Numbered from the stretch's first letter, positions 33,817 to 44,000 are shown. The stretch is 44,379 nucleotides of DNA from Sphingomonadales bacterium (GCA_004173185.1 SEFZ01000034.1:1-44379); one strand, 5' to 3'. Notes: a model not told the origin generated them from the letters alone. Translations and numbers: made by a program.

Positions 33817-35829
33817 TCAAGCGAGGTGGAGGCCGGCGACGGCGAGGTCGATGAGCTTGATGCCTATGAACGGCGCGATCAGGCCGCCCAGACCGTAGAC
33901 CGCGAGGTTGCGGGCGAGCAGCGGCCCGGCACCCATCGGCTTGTAGGTCACGCCCTTGAGCGCGAGCGGCACGAGCAGCGGGATGATCAGCGCGTTGAAG
34001 ATGATCGCGGAGAGGATCGCGCTTTCGGGGCTGGAAAGGCCCATGACGTTGAGCACGCCGAGCCCCGGATAAAGCGCGACGAACATCGCCGGGATGATCG
34101 CGAAATATTTCGCCACATCGTTCGCGACCGAGAAGGTGGTGAGCGCGCCGCGCGTCATCAGCAATTGCTTGCCGAGGCCGACGATCTCGATGAGCTTGGT
34201 CGGATCGCTATCAAGATCGACCATGTTGCCCGCCTCCCGCGCGGCTTGCGTGCCGGTATTCATCGCAACGCCGACATCGGATTGCGCCAGGGCAGGGGCG
34301 TCGTTGGTGCCGTCGCCGCACATCGCCACCAACCGTCCGCCTTGCTGCTCCTTGCGGATCAATGCGAGCTTGTCCTCGGGCGTGGCTTCGGCGAGGAAAT
34401 CGTCGACGCCTGCCTCGGCGGCGATGGCGGCGGCGGTGAGCGGATTGTCGCCGGTGATCATCACGGTGCGGATGCCCATCCGGCGCAGTTCGGCGAAGCG
34501 CTCGCGCATGCCGGCCTTCACGACATCCTTGAGCGCGATCGCGCCGATCACGCGGCCGTCCTTCGCCACCGCCAGCGGTGTCGCGCCCGAGCGGGCGATC
34601 TCATCGGTGATGCGGCGCAGTTCGGCGGCGGCAGGCGTGTTTCCCAGGCCGGGATTGGCGCGGAGCACTGAATCTACCGCACCCTTCTGGATCAGGCTGT
34701 CGCCGAAGCGCACGCCAGAGACGCGGGTCTGCGCGGTAAAGGGGATGATCTCGGCACCGCTCGGCAGAGCATTGGTGGCAACCGAATGCTTTTCACGCGC
34801 AAGCACGACGATCGAGCGACCCTCGGGCGTCTCGTCGGCGAGGCTGGCGAGCAAAGCCGCTTCGGCGAGCGTATCGACGGTGAAGCCGGTAAGCGGACGG
34901 AACGCGCTCGCCGCGCGATCGCCGATGGTGATCGTTCCGGTCTTGTCGAGCAGCAACACATCAATATCGCCCGCAGCTTCCACCGCGCGGCCGGATTTGG
35001 CGAGCACGTTGAAGCGCACCAGTCGGTCCATTCCCGCAATGCCGATTGCCGAGAGCAAGGCGGCGATGGTGGTGGGGATCAACGTAATCAGCAACGCGGC
35101 GAGGATCGCGACCGGGATGCTGCCGCCCGCATAGCTGGCGAACCCGGGAATGGTGCCGACGGCGATCAGGAAGATGATCGTCAGGCCGACCAGCAGGATC
35201 GTCAGCGCGATCTCATTGGGGGTTTTCTGGCGTTCGGCGCCCTCGACCAATGCGATCATGCGATCGAGGAAGCCATTGCCCGGCTCCTGCGTGACGCGCA
35301 CCTTGATCCGGTCGGAGATGACACGGGTGCCGGCGGTCACCGCCGAGCGGTCGCCGCCCGCCTCGCGGATCACGGGTGCGCTTTCGCCGGTGATCGCGGC
35401 TTCGTTGACCGATGCGACGCCCTCGATCACTTCGCCATCGGCGGGGATCAGGTTGCCGGTTTCGACCAAGACGACATCGCCCTTCGCCAATTGCGAGGCA
35501 GGGATCGTTCGGCCGTCGAGCAATTTGGCGCTAAGCTCGGACTTGGTTGCCCGCAGCGATGCCGCCTGGGCGCGGCCCCGGCCCTCCGCCAATGCTTCGG
35601 CGAAGGTGCCGAACAATACGGTCAGCCACAGCCAGACGATCAGCTGAATCTGGAAGGCGAAGGACAATCCCTCGCCGCCAATGCCGAGCAGGACGCTGAG
35701 GAGCAGCGCCACCATAGCGGTAACGAACAGCACGGGGTTTTTGACGAGCTGCCGCGGGGCCAGCTTGCGAAAGGCATCGCCGATTGCCGGGATCACCAGC
35801 GCGGGCGTGAACATGGATGTAGCGGTCAT
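33817..35829 (-). CDS. kdpB: Potassium-transporting P-type ATPase subunit KdpB
   Basis: KdpB is the catalytic P-type ATPase that powers high-affinity K+ uptake. The 670-residue protein carries the phosphorylation motif DKTGT (Asp295), the TGES dephosphorylation loop (147-150), and later hinge motifs MITGDNPLTAAAIAAEAG and CGDGTNDAPALAQSDVG. Membrane helices flank the cytosolic domains. It follows kdpA by 10 bases and precedes kdpC by 11. Confidence 0.97.
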   Translation of the reverse strand: MTATSMFTPALVIPAIGDAFRKLAPRQLVKNPVLFVTAMVALLLSVLLGIGGEGLSFAFQIQLIVWLWLTVLFGTFAEALAEGRGRAQAASLRATKSELSAKLLDGRTIPASQLAKGDVVLVETGNLIPADGEVIEGVASVNEAAITGESAPVIREAGGDRSAVTAGTRVISDRIKVRVTQEPGNGFLDRMIALVEGAERQKTPNEIALTILLVGLTIIFLIAVGTIPGFASYAGGSIPVAILAALLITLIPTTIAALLSAIGIAGMDRLVRFNVLAKSGRAVEAAGDIDVLLLDKTGTITIGDRAASAFRPLTGFTVDTLAEAALLASLADETPEGRSIVVLAREKHSVATNALPSGAEIIPFTAQTRVSGVRFGDSLIQKGAVDSVLRANPGLGNTPAAAELRRITDEIARSGATPLAVAKDGRVIGAIALKDVVKAGMRERFAELRRMGIRTVMITGDNPLTAAAIAAEAGVDDFLAEATPEDKLALIRKEQQGGRLVAMCGDGTNDAPALAQSDVGVAMNTGTQAAREAGNMVDLDSDPTKLIEIVGLGKQLLMTRGALTTFSVANDVAKYFAIIPAMFVALYPGLGVLNVMGLSSPESAILSAIIFNALIIPLLVPLALKGVTYKPMGAGPLLARNLAVYGLGGLIAPFIGIKLIDLAVAGLHLA

Positions 35830-35839
35830 GGGATGCGCC

Positions 35840-37543
35840 TTAGAAAAGCGTGCCGGAGTGCATGGCGAGGTGATCGGCGATGGGGCCGAGCGCGAGGCCG
35901 GGGAGGAAGGTCAGGCCGCCGACGATCAGGATGATCCCGATCAACAGGCCGATCCACAGCGGGCCAGTGGTGGGGAATGACCCTGCCGATGCCGGGATGT
36001 ACCGCTTCGCCGCGAGGCTGCCTGCGATGGCTAGCACCGGCACGATCACGAAGAACCGCCCGAACCACATCGCGACCCCGAGCAGGCCGTTGTAAAACGG
36101 CGTGCCCGCGCTGAGGCCCGCAAAGGCCGAGCCATTATTCCCCGCCGCCGAGCTATAGGCGTAGAGAATCTCGGTGAAACCATGCGGCCCCTTGTTGAGC
36201 GGTCCGGCCAGCCCCTGCGGAAGCACCGCCGACAAAGCCGTGAAGCCAAGGATCACCAGCGGCAGGATCGCGATGGCGAGCACCGCCAATTTGACCTCGC
36301 GCGCTTCGATCTTCTTGCCGACATATTCGGGCGTGCGGCCCACCATCAGCCCGGCGACAAACACCGCGAGCAACGCGAAGAGCAGGAAGCCGTAGATACC
36401 TGCACCGACGCCGCCGACCACGACTTCGCCAAGCTGCATGTTGAACAGCGGGATCATGCCACCCAGCGCGGTAAAGCTGTCATGCATCGCATTGACCGCG
36501 CCGCACGAGGCTGCGGTGGTAACGACCGAGAAGATCGCGCTTGCGGCGAGGCCGAAGCGGACTTCCTTGCCCTCCATATTGCCCCCGGCGAGGCCGAGAT
36601 TATGGAGCACCGGGTTGCCCGCAGCTTCCTGCCAGTAGACGATGGTCACACCGGCTACGAACAATAGCATCATCGCCGAAAGCAGTGCCCAGCCTTGCCG
36701 CGTGTTGCCCACCGCTTTGCCGAAGCACCAGGTGAGGCCCACGCCGATCGCGAAGATCGAAAGCATCTGGACGAGGTTGGTCAGCGCCGACGGGTTCTCG
36801 AACGGATGCGCCGAATTGGCGTTGAAGAAGCCGCCGCCATTGGTGCCGAGCATCTTGATCGCTTCTTGCGACGCGACGGGGCCGAGCACGATATTCTGCT
36901 GCGCGCCTTCAAGCGTTGTCGCGGAGACCAGAGACTGGAAGGTCTGGGGCACGCCGCTGGCGATCAGATAGATGCCGTAGACCGTGCAGATCGGCAGCAG
37001 CAGATAGAGCGTGACCCGCGTCATATCCGCCCAGAAATTGCCGACCGTCGCGCTTTCCCGCCGCGCAAAACCACGGAACAGCGCGAACGCAATTGCGATG
37101 CCGGTCGCGGCGCTCAGGAAGTTATGGATGCCAAGCCCCAGCATCTGGCTGAGGTTCGAAAGCGCGACTTCGCCCGAATACCATTGCCAGTTGGTGTTGG
37201 TGGTGAAGCTGATCGCAGTGTTGAACGCGCCCGCCGCATCGATCCCGGCTAGCCCGCGCGGGTTCATCGGCAACACGCCCTGAAGGCGTAGCACCGCGAA
37301 GGTGAAGAGCAGCAGCACGAACTGGAAGAGCAGCATATGGACCGCATATCGCCGCCAGCCCTGCTCGGCGGCGGGGTCTATCCCGGCCAGCTTGTAAAAG
37401 CCGCGCTCGACTGGACCCAGCACGCTGTGCAGCGGCGTGCGGCGGCCCTCGTAGAGCGCGAACAGCCACATGCCGATCGGCTTTGCCACGGCGAAGCACA
37501 GCGCGACGAAGAGCGCGATCAGCGCCCATCCCTCGATTGTCAT
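35840..37543 (-). CDS. kdpA: Potassium-transporting ATPase subunit KdpA
   Basis: KdpA is the K+-selecting channel-like subunit. The 567-residue integral membrane protein shows four pore-loop segments: TNTNWQWYSGE, LGTNGGGFFNANSAHPFENP, NAMHDSFTALGGM and AGNNGSAFAGL. These match the symmetrically related selectivity filter loops of KdpA. It follows kdpF by 10 bases and precedes kdpB by 10 in one transcription unit. Confidence 0.97.
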   Translation of the reverse strand: MTIEGWALIALFVALCFAVAKPIGMWLFALYEGRRTPLHSVLGPVERGFYKLAGIDPAAEQGWRRYAVHMLLFQFVLLLFTFAVLRLQGVLPMNPRGLAGIDAAGAFNTAISFTTNTNWQWYSGEVALSNLSQMLGLGIHNFLSAATGIAIAFALFRGFARRESATVGNFWADMTRVTLYLLLPICTVYGIYLIASGVPQTFQSLVSATTLEGAQQNIVLGPVASQEAIKMLGTNGGGFFNANSAHPFENPSALTNLVQMLSIFAIGVGLTWCFGKAVGNTRQGWALLSAMMLLFVAGVTIVYWQEAAGNPVLHNLGLAGGNMEGKEVRFGLAASAIFSVVTTAASCGAVNAMHDSFTALGGMIPLFNMQLGEVVVGGVGAGIYGFLLFALLAVFVAGLMVGRTPEYVGKKIEAREVKLAVLAIAILPLVILGFTALSAVLPQGLAGPLNKGPHGFTEILYAYSSAAGNNGSAFAGLSAGTPFYNGLLGVAMWFGRFFVIVPVLAIAGSLAAKRYIPASAGSFPTTGPLWIGLLIGIILIVGGLTFLPGLALGPIADHLAMHSGTLF

Positions 37544-37553
37544 GGTGGATGTC

Positions 37554-37643
37554 CTAGAAGCGCTCAGGCCGCAGCAGCACCGCGACGAGATAGAGAAGGA
37601 GGCCGAGCGCGGTGATGCCGGCGAGTATGAGGTGCGGGGTCAT
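37554..37643 (-). CDS. kdpF: KdpF small membrane subunit
   Basis: This 29-residue peptide, read directly from the minus strand, is MTPHLILAGITALGLLLYLVA-like with one hydrophobic helix and a final RPERF, the typical KdpF form. KdpF stabilises the KdpABC complex. It ends 10 bases before kdpA and is too short for usual gene finders. GAGGCG lies just before the ATG. Confidence 0.9.
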   Translation of the reverse strand: MTPHLILAGITALGLLLYLVAVLLRPERF

Positions 37644-37647
37644 CGCC

Positions 37648-37731
37648 TCACGCCTCTTCGCACAGGCGCACATAAGCGAGCGTCGCGAGGAACAGGCCGG
37701 CCAGTACGGCCAGCCACAATAAATCCTGCAT
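37648..37731 (-). CDS. 27-residue membrane peptide upstream of kdpF
   Basis: The minus strand encodes MQDLLWLAVLAGLFLATLAY followed by a short tail ending CEEA: one predicted membrane helix with acidic ends. The TGA stop lies four bases before the kdpF start, so the two would be translated together. I recall similar unnamed small open frames just ahead of kdpF in other genomes, but cannot confirm. No strong ribosome-binding site is visible before its ATG. Confidence 0.65.
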   Translation of the reverse strand: MQDLLWLAVLAGLFLATLAYVRLCEEA

Positions 37732-37740
37732 GGGGGAAGA

Positions 37741-37757
37741 CTCCGAATGGTTCGGAG
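37741..37757 (-). promoter_or_regulatory. CTCCGAA-TGG-TTCGGAG hairpin in the kdp leader
   Basis: Perfect 7-bp arms with a three-base loop lie 10-26 bases upstream of the 27-residue peptide start. In the kdp transcript this would sit in the 5' leader and could affect ribosome access; as DNA it could also be a protein-binding palindrome. Confidence 0.5.
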
Positions 37758-37777
37758 GCTCAGATAGGCGCGGTGGC

Positions 37778-37820
37778 CATTAAGGTTCGCCGGGTAATGC
37801 GGGCCTTGGGCATTAAGATT
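37778..37820. promoter_or_regulatory. Candidate KdpE operator between kdpD and kdpF
   Basis: The divergent kdp intergenic region contains the inverted repeat TAATGC-N9-GCATTA (37795-37815) and a direct repeat CATTAAGGTT (37778) / CATTAAGATT (37811), spaced 33 bp, near three helical turns. It lies between the divergent kdpD and kdpFABCE genes, where a KdpE site is expected. The match to any known KdpE site has not been tested. Confidence 0.45.
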
Positions 37821-37838
37821 TCATAGTGATCGTGGCCA

Positions 37839-40496
37839 ATGCCCCGGCCCGCGCGTATCCAAATGCCAATGCTGCCCAGCGACTCCCGCCCTTCGCCCGA
37901 TGCCCTGTTGCGCGCCGCTGCGCGCGAAGGGCGCGGCACGCTCAAGATATTCCTCGGCGCCGCACCTGGCGTCGGCAAGACCTTTGAGATGCTGCGCGAA
38001 GGCGCCGAGCGATTGCGCGCGGGCGAGGACGTGATTGTCGCGATTGTCGAAACGCATGGCCGCGCCGAGACCATGGCCCTGGTCGAACCCTTCGAAGCGA
38101 TTGCGCGCCGGGCGATCGACTATCAGGGCCACAAGCTCGACGAGATGGATCTCGACGCAATACTGACCCGTCGCCCCGGCCTGGCACTGGTCGATGAGTT
38201 CGCCCACACCAATGTGGATGGCAGCCGTCACCCCAAGCGCTGGCAGGATGTCGCCGAACTGCTCGATGCCGGAATCCATGTTTATACGACGCTCAACGTC
38301 CAGCATGTCGAAAGCCTCAACGATGTCGTGGCGAGCTTCACCAAGGTTCGCGTGCGCGAGACGGTGCCCGACAGCGTGTTCGACGGCGCGGAAATCGAAG
38401 TCGTAGATCTGCCGCCCGATGAGCTGATCGAGCGGCTGAAGGCGGGCAAGGTCTATGTCCCGGCCGAGGCCAGCCGGGCGCTGGGGCATTTCTTCTCCAA
38501 GCCGAACCTGTCGGCGCTGCGCGAAATGGCGCTGCGCCGTGCCGCGCTCAGCGTCGATCGGTCATTGCTTGACGATCTCGATGCCTCGGCTTTGCCCGGC
38601 ACTTTCGCGGGCGGAGAACGGGTGCTGGTCGCGGTCAGCGAGTTGCCCGGCTCCGACGCCATCGTCCGCGCGGCCAAGCGCCTTGCCGATGCGATGCGCG
38701 CGCCGTGGCAGGCGGTCTATATCGAAACGCCGCGCGCGCAGGGCTTTGGCGAAGCCCAAAAACGACAGGTGGCAGATACACTTCGCCTCGCCGCCAGCCT
38801 CGGCGCGACGATCGCCACCGTGCCCGCCGAGAATGTCATCGAAGGGCTGGCGCGCCATCTCCAGAGCATGCGCGCCACGCAGCTGGTGATCGGTAAATCG
38901 GTACGCAGCTGGTGGTTCGAGTTGCGCAATGGCTCGGTTGTCAACGCGATGCTGCGCGCCGGTGACGGCGTGGCCGTACACGTCATCCCGGCGGAGAGCA
39001 CCGTGGCACCGGCCACAATTCGTCCGAAAGCGGATTGGGGGAAACCGCCCGCTTATTTCGCCATCGCAGCGTTGATCGCCCTGACCACCTTGATCGGCAA
39101 GCTCGCCGCGCCGCTGATCGGGCTGGGCGGAATCGATCTCGTTTATCTGCTGCCGGTGATCCTCGCCTCGGGCCGTTTCGGGCTGCGGCCGGGCCTCATC
39201 GCGGGATTGGGCTCGGCGCTGGCGTACAACTTCTTCTTCCTGCCCCCGCTCTACACATTCAGCGTTGCCGATCCGCAGGCCGTGCTCACCGTGCTGGTGC
39301 TGATCGCCATCGCCGCCTTCACCGCCAATCTCGCCGGCCGGCTTAAGGCACGCGCAACGTTGGGGGCCCGTAGTGCGGCCGAGAATGCCGCGGTCGCCGC
39401 ATTCGGCCAGACGCTGGCTCGCGCCTCCGATTGGGAAGAAACCAGCCGCGAGATCTGCAACGAAATCGGGCGCGTGCTGGATGTCGGCGTCGTGCTGCTC
39501 AACGAACGCAACGGCGTGCTGACGGTGGTGGCATCGTGCCCCTCCGGTGCAACGCTAAGCCCGGTCGACCATGCCGCCGCAGAATGGACCGGCAAGCGCG
39601 GTGAACCCGCTGGCGCTGGTACCGCGACGCTAAACGCCGCCGATTGGCAATTCCATCCGCTCAAGACGGCGCTGGGTATCCTTGCAGTGGTGGGGCTCGC
39701 GCGCGACGATGGCCGCGATCCGGTTCCCGCCGCGCGCGCCGTGCTCCTGTCCACACTACTCGGCCAGGCCGCGCTCGCACATGAGCGGCTCACGCTGGAG
39801 GCGCGCTTGCGGGAAGTAACCATCTTGAAGGAGCGGGACGCCTTGCGCGCTGCGTTGCTATCCTCGATCGGCCACGACCTGCGCACGCCCCTTACCTCGG
39901 TTTCCGGCGCTATCGAGGAATTGGCGGCGGAGTATCCGGGTGCGCATGCAGTCCGCGTCGCTCGCATCGAAGCTGCGCGGCTACGCCGCTTTCTCGACAA
40001 TTTGATCGACATGGTACGGATCGATTCTGGCGGGCTGAAACTATCTCTCGAACCAATTGACCTGACGGACGCAGTAGCTGCGGTGGCGCGTGACTTGAAG
40101 GAAGTGTTGCGCGGCCATGCGATAGATCTGCAAGTGCCGTCGGACTTGCCCTTCATCACTAGCGATCCAACACTGCTACATCACATCCTAATCAACCTGC
40201 TGGCCAATGCTGCCCAGCACGGTGATGTGGGCACCGCGATCACAATTGAGGCAGTCAATATCGGGGGTGTCGTCACCTTGATGGTACGCGACCGGGGCCC
40301 CGGCATTCCGACCGGGTCGGAGACACAGATCTTTGACACCTTTGCAAAAGGGCAGGGGGATGATCGTCACGGCGGAAGCGGGCTTGGCCTCGCGATCGTG
40401 AAGGGGTTTGCTGCGGCCGCTGGGATTTCAGTTTCTGCGCGAAATCATCAAGATGGCGGCGCTATATTCGCGCTAGAATTTTCAAAAATTGCATAG
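37839..40496 (+). CDS. kdpD: Sensor histidine kinase KdpD
   Basis: KdpD senses low K+ or turgor and phosphorylates KdpE. The 885-residue protein has the N-terminal KdpD domain with a Walker A motif (GAAPGVGKT, 40-48), a USP-like region, four membrane helices (about 400-500), a GAF region, a HisKA domain with GHDLRTPLTSVSG (His679) and an HATPase domain with DRGPGIP and GGSGLGLAIVKG. The gene is divergent from kdpFABCE. Codon use changes in about the last 500 bases, with more A/T third positions. ATGs at 37863 and 37869 are also possible starts. Confidence 0.95.
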   Translation: MPRPARIQMPMLPSDSRPSPDALLRAAAREGRGTLKIFLGAAPGVGKTFEMLREGAERLRAGEDVIVAIVETHGRAETMALVEPFEAIARRAIDYQGHKLDEMDLDAILTRRPGLALVDEFAHTNVDGSRHPKRWQDVAELLDAGIHVYTTLNVQHVESLNDVVASFTKVRVRETVPDSVFDGAEIEVVDLPPDELIERLKAGKVYVPAEASRALGHFFSKPNLSALREMALRRAALSVDRSLLDDLDASALPGTFAGGERVLVAVSELPGSDAIVRAAKRLADAMRAPWQAVYIETPRAQGFGEAQKRQVADTLRLAASLGATIATVPAENVIEGLARHLQSMRATQLVIGKSVRSWWFELRNGSVVNAMLRAGDGVAVHVIPAESTVAPATIRPKADWGKPPAYFAIAALIALTTLIGKLAAPLIGLGGIDLVYLLPVILASGRFGLRPGLIAGLGSALAYNFFFLPPLYTFSVADPQAVLTVLVLIAIAAFTANLAGRLKARATLGARSAAENAAVAAFGQTLARASDWEETSREICNEIGRVLDVGVVLLNERNGVLTVVASCPSGATLSPVDHAAAEWTGKRGEPAGAGTATLNAADWQFHPLKTALGILAVVGLARDDGRDPVPAARAVLLSTLLGQAALAHERLTLEARLREVTILKERDALRAALLSSIGHDLRTPLTSVSGAIEELAAEYPGAHAVRVARIEAARLRRFLDNLIDMVRIDSGGLKLSLEPIDLTDAVAAVARDLKEVLRGHAIDLQVPSDLPFITSDPTLLHHILINLLANAAQHGDVGTAITIEAVNIGGVVTLMVRDRGPGIPTGSETQIFDTFAKGQGDDRHGGSGLGLAIVKGFAAAAGISVSARNHQDGGAIFALEFSKIA

Positions 40497-41006
40497 TCGG
40501 CCGCATTCTGCGCGATGGGTTTTTGTTCGAATATTGTGCGATTGGCAATGTCTTCAATAATTTAGAAGGTGCCAGGTTAAGGTCGGTTCGCTGGTAAAGC
40601 GGTTTCGGGCAACATCGTCGGCAACCTGATTTAAGTCGCCACCGCTCGAGACTCCTTTACGCGCCCAACTGGCGCATGTGTCTCTCCCGCGATGCTGGTG
40701 TGAACGGAAGCCAACGCGGCGATGGCGAAATTTGGTCTTGGTTTTTGCGATGCATTACTAAGTGACACCCCCCGTCGTTTGTCCCATGCCTTGGCGCCAG
40801 TCGTCCGCTTGGGTTCGTTCGATTTACCGGTCGCGCTTGATTTACGCGATGCCCAGGCTGCGCCTGGCCGCTCCCGCTGAGCGATAAAAAGTCCGGACAG
40901 AAAACATTTATCATTCTGTCTCCGTATCGACTTCAAGCGTTCCCCAAACTGTCACGCGGCACCGTTAGCGGCCCCCCACACCAACTTACCGGGGAACTTT
41001 CAGATC
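40497..41006. other. 510-bp gap between kdpD and the TonB-dependent receptor
   Basis: No convincing gene is seen. The stretch is AT-richer than its flanks. It contains a perfect CCAGGC-TGC-GCCTGG hairpin at 40853-40867, which may end transcription from kdpD, and a GGGGAA ribosome-binding site just before the receptor gene. A 52-codon plus-strand frame (40722-40880) is possible but has no ribosome-binding site and no recognised family. Confidence 0.6.
40853..40867 (+). terminator. CCAGGC-TGC-GCCTGG hairpin in the kdpD-receptor gap
   Basis: Perfect 6-bp arms around a three-base loop, about 360 bases after the kdpD stop and 140 before the receptor gene. The GATAAAAAG downstream gives no T-run on the plus strand, so a terminator role is weak. 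Confidence 0.3.
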
Positions 41007-44000
41007 ATGTTTTTGCGCCCGTGCGGTCAAGCCGCGCTGCTCTCCAGTTGCGCCCTGCTTGCAATTTTGGCCATGCCCGCAGCGGCGCAACCCGTTGCGC
41101 CCAAGGACTTTTCGACTGCTCAGTCGAGCGAGGCGACCGCTGTGCTTACGGGCACAGTGCTCGATCCCGTGACGGGCGAGTATCTGCGCAACGCGATCGT
41201 CGAGGTGCGTACCGCAGACGGTGAAGTGCACAGCACCGTCTCTGGTGAGGGTGGTGCATTCCGCCTGTCGGACCTGGCGTCGGGGGACGCGACGGTCACC
41301 GTGCGTTTCACCGGATACACTTCCATCGAAAAGCAGCTCAGCTTCGCTCCGGGCACTAACACGAAAATCGACTTCAGCCTTCGTGAGCCAGGCCGCGAAG
41401 CAGTCGAGGACAAGAATGAGATCGTCGTTTCGGGCGTGCGCGAAGGCGATGCGCGCGAGATCATGGCCCAGCGCGAATCGATGAACATCACCGAGGTGCT
41501 GTCGGCCGAATCCTATGGCGATATTGGCGATACCAATCCTGCGGAATTCCTGAAGTTCATGCCCGGTGTCGATACCGACGGCACGAACGGCACGGCGATC
41601 AACGTGTACCTCCGCGGTCTGCCGCAGAATTACACCACGGTCACGATCAACGGCATGAACCTGATGTCGGCAGACGCCAATACGGGCTCGGGATCGGCGC
41701 GCGTGTTCAGTTTCGAATCCATGTCGCTGGTCGGCATCGATTCGATCGAGATCGAAAAGACGATCAGCGCCGATGTCGACGCCAACGCTCCGGCCGGCCG
41801 CATCGATATCCGCACCAAGAAAGCATTCAACCGGCGCAAGTCGCTGCTGACGCTTCAGGTCAGCGGCGCAACGCATGAGAACATGTGGGACAGCACGAAG
41901 CGCACGGGCTCGAAAAGCGGCGGCTGGGGCGGCCGGCGCCTGTTGCCGAACGCGCAGCTTTCCTATTCGAACAGCTTCTTCAACAACCGTCTGGGCATCG
42001 CCGCGAGCATCGGTCGCAGCGATACCTATATCGAGCGCGAGCAGACGACGCTCAGCCGCAACTATGTGCCGACCGCGATCAGCCCTGATCCGCTGGGCAT
42101 CAACTCAATCGAGTTTGGCCAGACCCAGCGCCAGACTTCGCGCCTCTCCGCCAACGTCAATATCGACTTCCGCGCGACCGATGAATTGACGCTGTCGTTG
42201 ATGGGCGTCGCGAACCGCGGCTTTGTCTATCAGGCCAGCATCGCGCCGACCGTCACCACCGGCGTGCGTACCCGCGGTATCACCGGAGATGCCCTGTACG
42301 ATTTCACCACCAAGCAGACCGCGACGGCCGCCACTTATGCGATGGCGCGATCGACGCAGTACAAAGTGAACAAGGGCAATTTCATTGCGCCGACATTCAA
42401 CTGGCAACGCGGCGACCTGAAGATCGACGGTTACTTCACCTATTCGGATGCCGAGAGCTATTACGACACTCCGGCCAAGGGCGAAGTGCTGACGATGACG
42501 AGCGCGCTTTCGGCGCCCGGCAATTTCAGCGCGACGCGCAGCAAGGACTTGTTCGCGTCGGACTGGAAAGTCACCCAGTTGGGTGGTGGCGACTGGGCCA
42601 ATCCGGGCTCGTTCGGCCTGTCGTCTTCGTCAACCCGCCCGGTGATCCGCACGACCAATGGCAGCACCGCCGGTGTCACCAATTATTCCGGCGCGCTGAA
42701 CTTTACCGCGGGGACGCGGATCGGGAGCATTCCGGTCGAGTTCAAGACGGGCGTGAAGTTCAGCGATACGACCTATGAGTTCAACGACACGTCGGGCAAC
42801 AATCTTTACACCTATAACGGCCCGCTCACGAACGCCGAGTTCCTGCGCGAAATCCAGGGCAGCCAGCAGATTTCCTTTGCTGACTCGGGCGGCCTGCTCA
42901 CGACGATTTCCGGCGGCAACGAACTCTACACGCCGGGCCTGTCGAAGCTGTACAACATGTACAAGGCCAATCCGGAGCAGTGGACCCACACGCTGACCGC
43001 AGCGAACTGGCTGGCGTCGCGCGTCACCAACTATGCCCATTTCACGGAGACGACCAAGGCGGCCTATGCCATGGCGACCGGCACGATCACGCCCAAGCTG
43101 AAGGTGCGCGCTGGCCTTCGCTGGGAGCGGACCGATACCAATGCGTTGGAATTCGATCCCCTCTCGCCGACCGAACTGGTCGCTGCGGGCTTCGCGGTGA
43201 ACGCCACGACCGGGCAGGCAACCACCATTCCGGGCCTGGAGAAGCAGTATTCGCGCCCGATGGTCGATCGCAAAGGCAATTATAGCTACTTCTTCCCCAG
43301 CGCTTCGGTGAAGTACGAGTTCGACCAGCAAACCCAGCTGCAGCTGGGCTATAGCCGCACGATCCTGCGTCCCGAACCAGACGTTCTGGCGGGCGTGGTA
43401 ACGCGCAACGACATCGACAAGATCGTGAACACGCCCAATCCGGGGCTGGAGCCCGGGATTTCCGACAATTACTCGGTACGTCTGGCGCGCTATTTCGAGC
43501 CGGTCGGCATCGTTTCTATCGGCCTGTACCAGAATACGGTGAAGGGCATGTTCCAGCCCTATGAGCTGACCGCCGCCGAATTCGGCAATACCAACCCCGA
43601 ATTCGCGGATTATACGTTCATCACCACGGCGAAGGTCCCGGGCAACGCGGTCAAGATCCGCGGCGTCGAGGTCGCGTTCAACCACTCGCTCAACTATCTG
43701 CCGGGGCCGCTGAAGCACCTGCGTATCCGCGGATCGTTCATGTACAACGATCCCAATGTGCCGATCGTGCGCGTCGCCAACAAGATCGGCTCGCTCTCGC
43801 TTTCGTACAATGACCGCAGGCTCCGGTTCAATCTCAACAGCGTATGGACCGACGACAAGTATCGCAGCACCACGCCTTCATGGTTCGCCGCACGGTGGGA
43901 CGTGAGCGCCAATGCGAGTTACAAGGTCTATAAGAACTACGAAGTGTTCTTCTCGGTCTCGAACCTGCTCAACAACAACATCAACGTCATCGTGCCTGGC

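Noticed and set aside
40722..40880. 52-codon plus-strand frame MAKFGLGFCDALL...
   Set aside because: Protein-like, but no ribosome-binding site or family match; not strong enough to list as a gene.
40631..40936. 101-codon minus-strand frame in the kdpD-receptor gap
   Set aside because: No ribosome-binding site, no recognisable domain, and composition typical of a chance frame.
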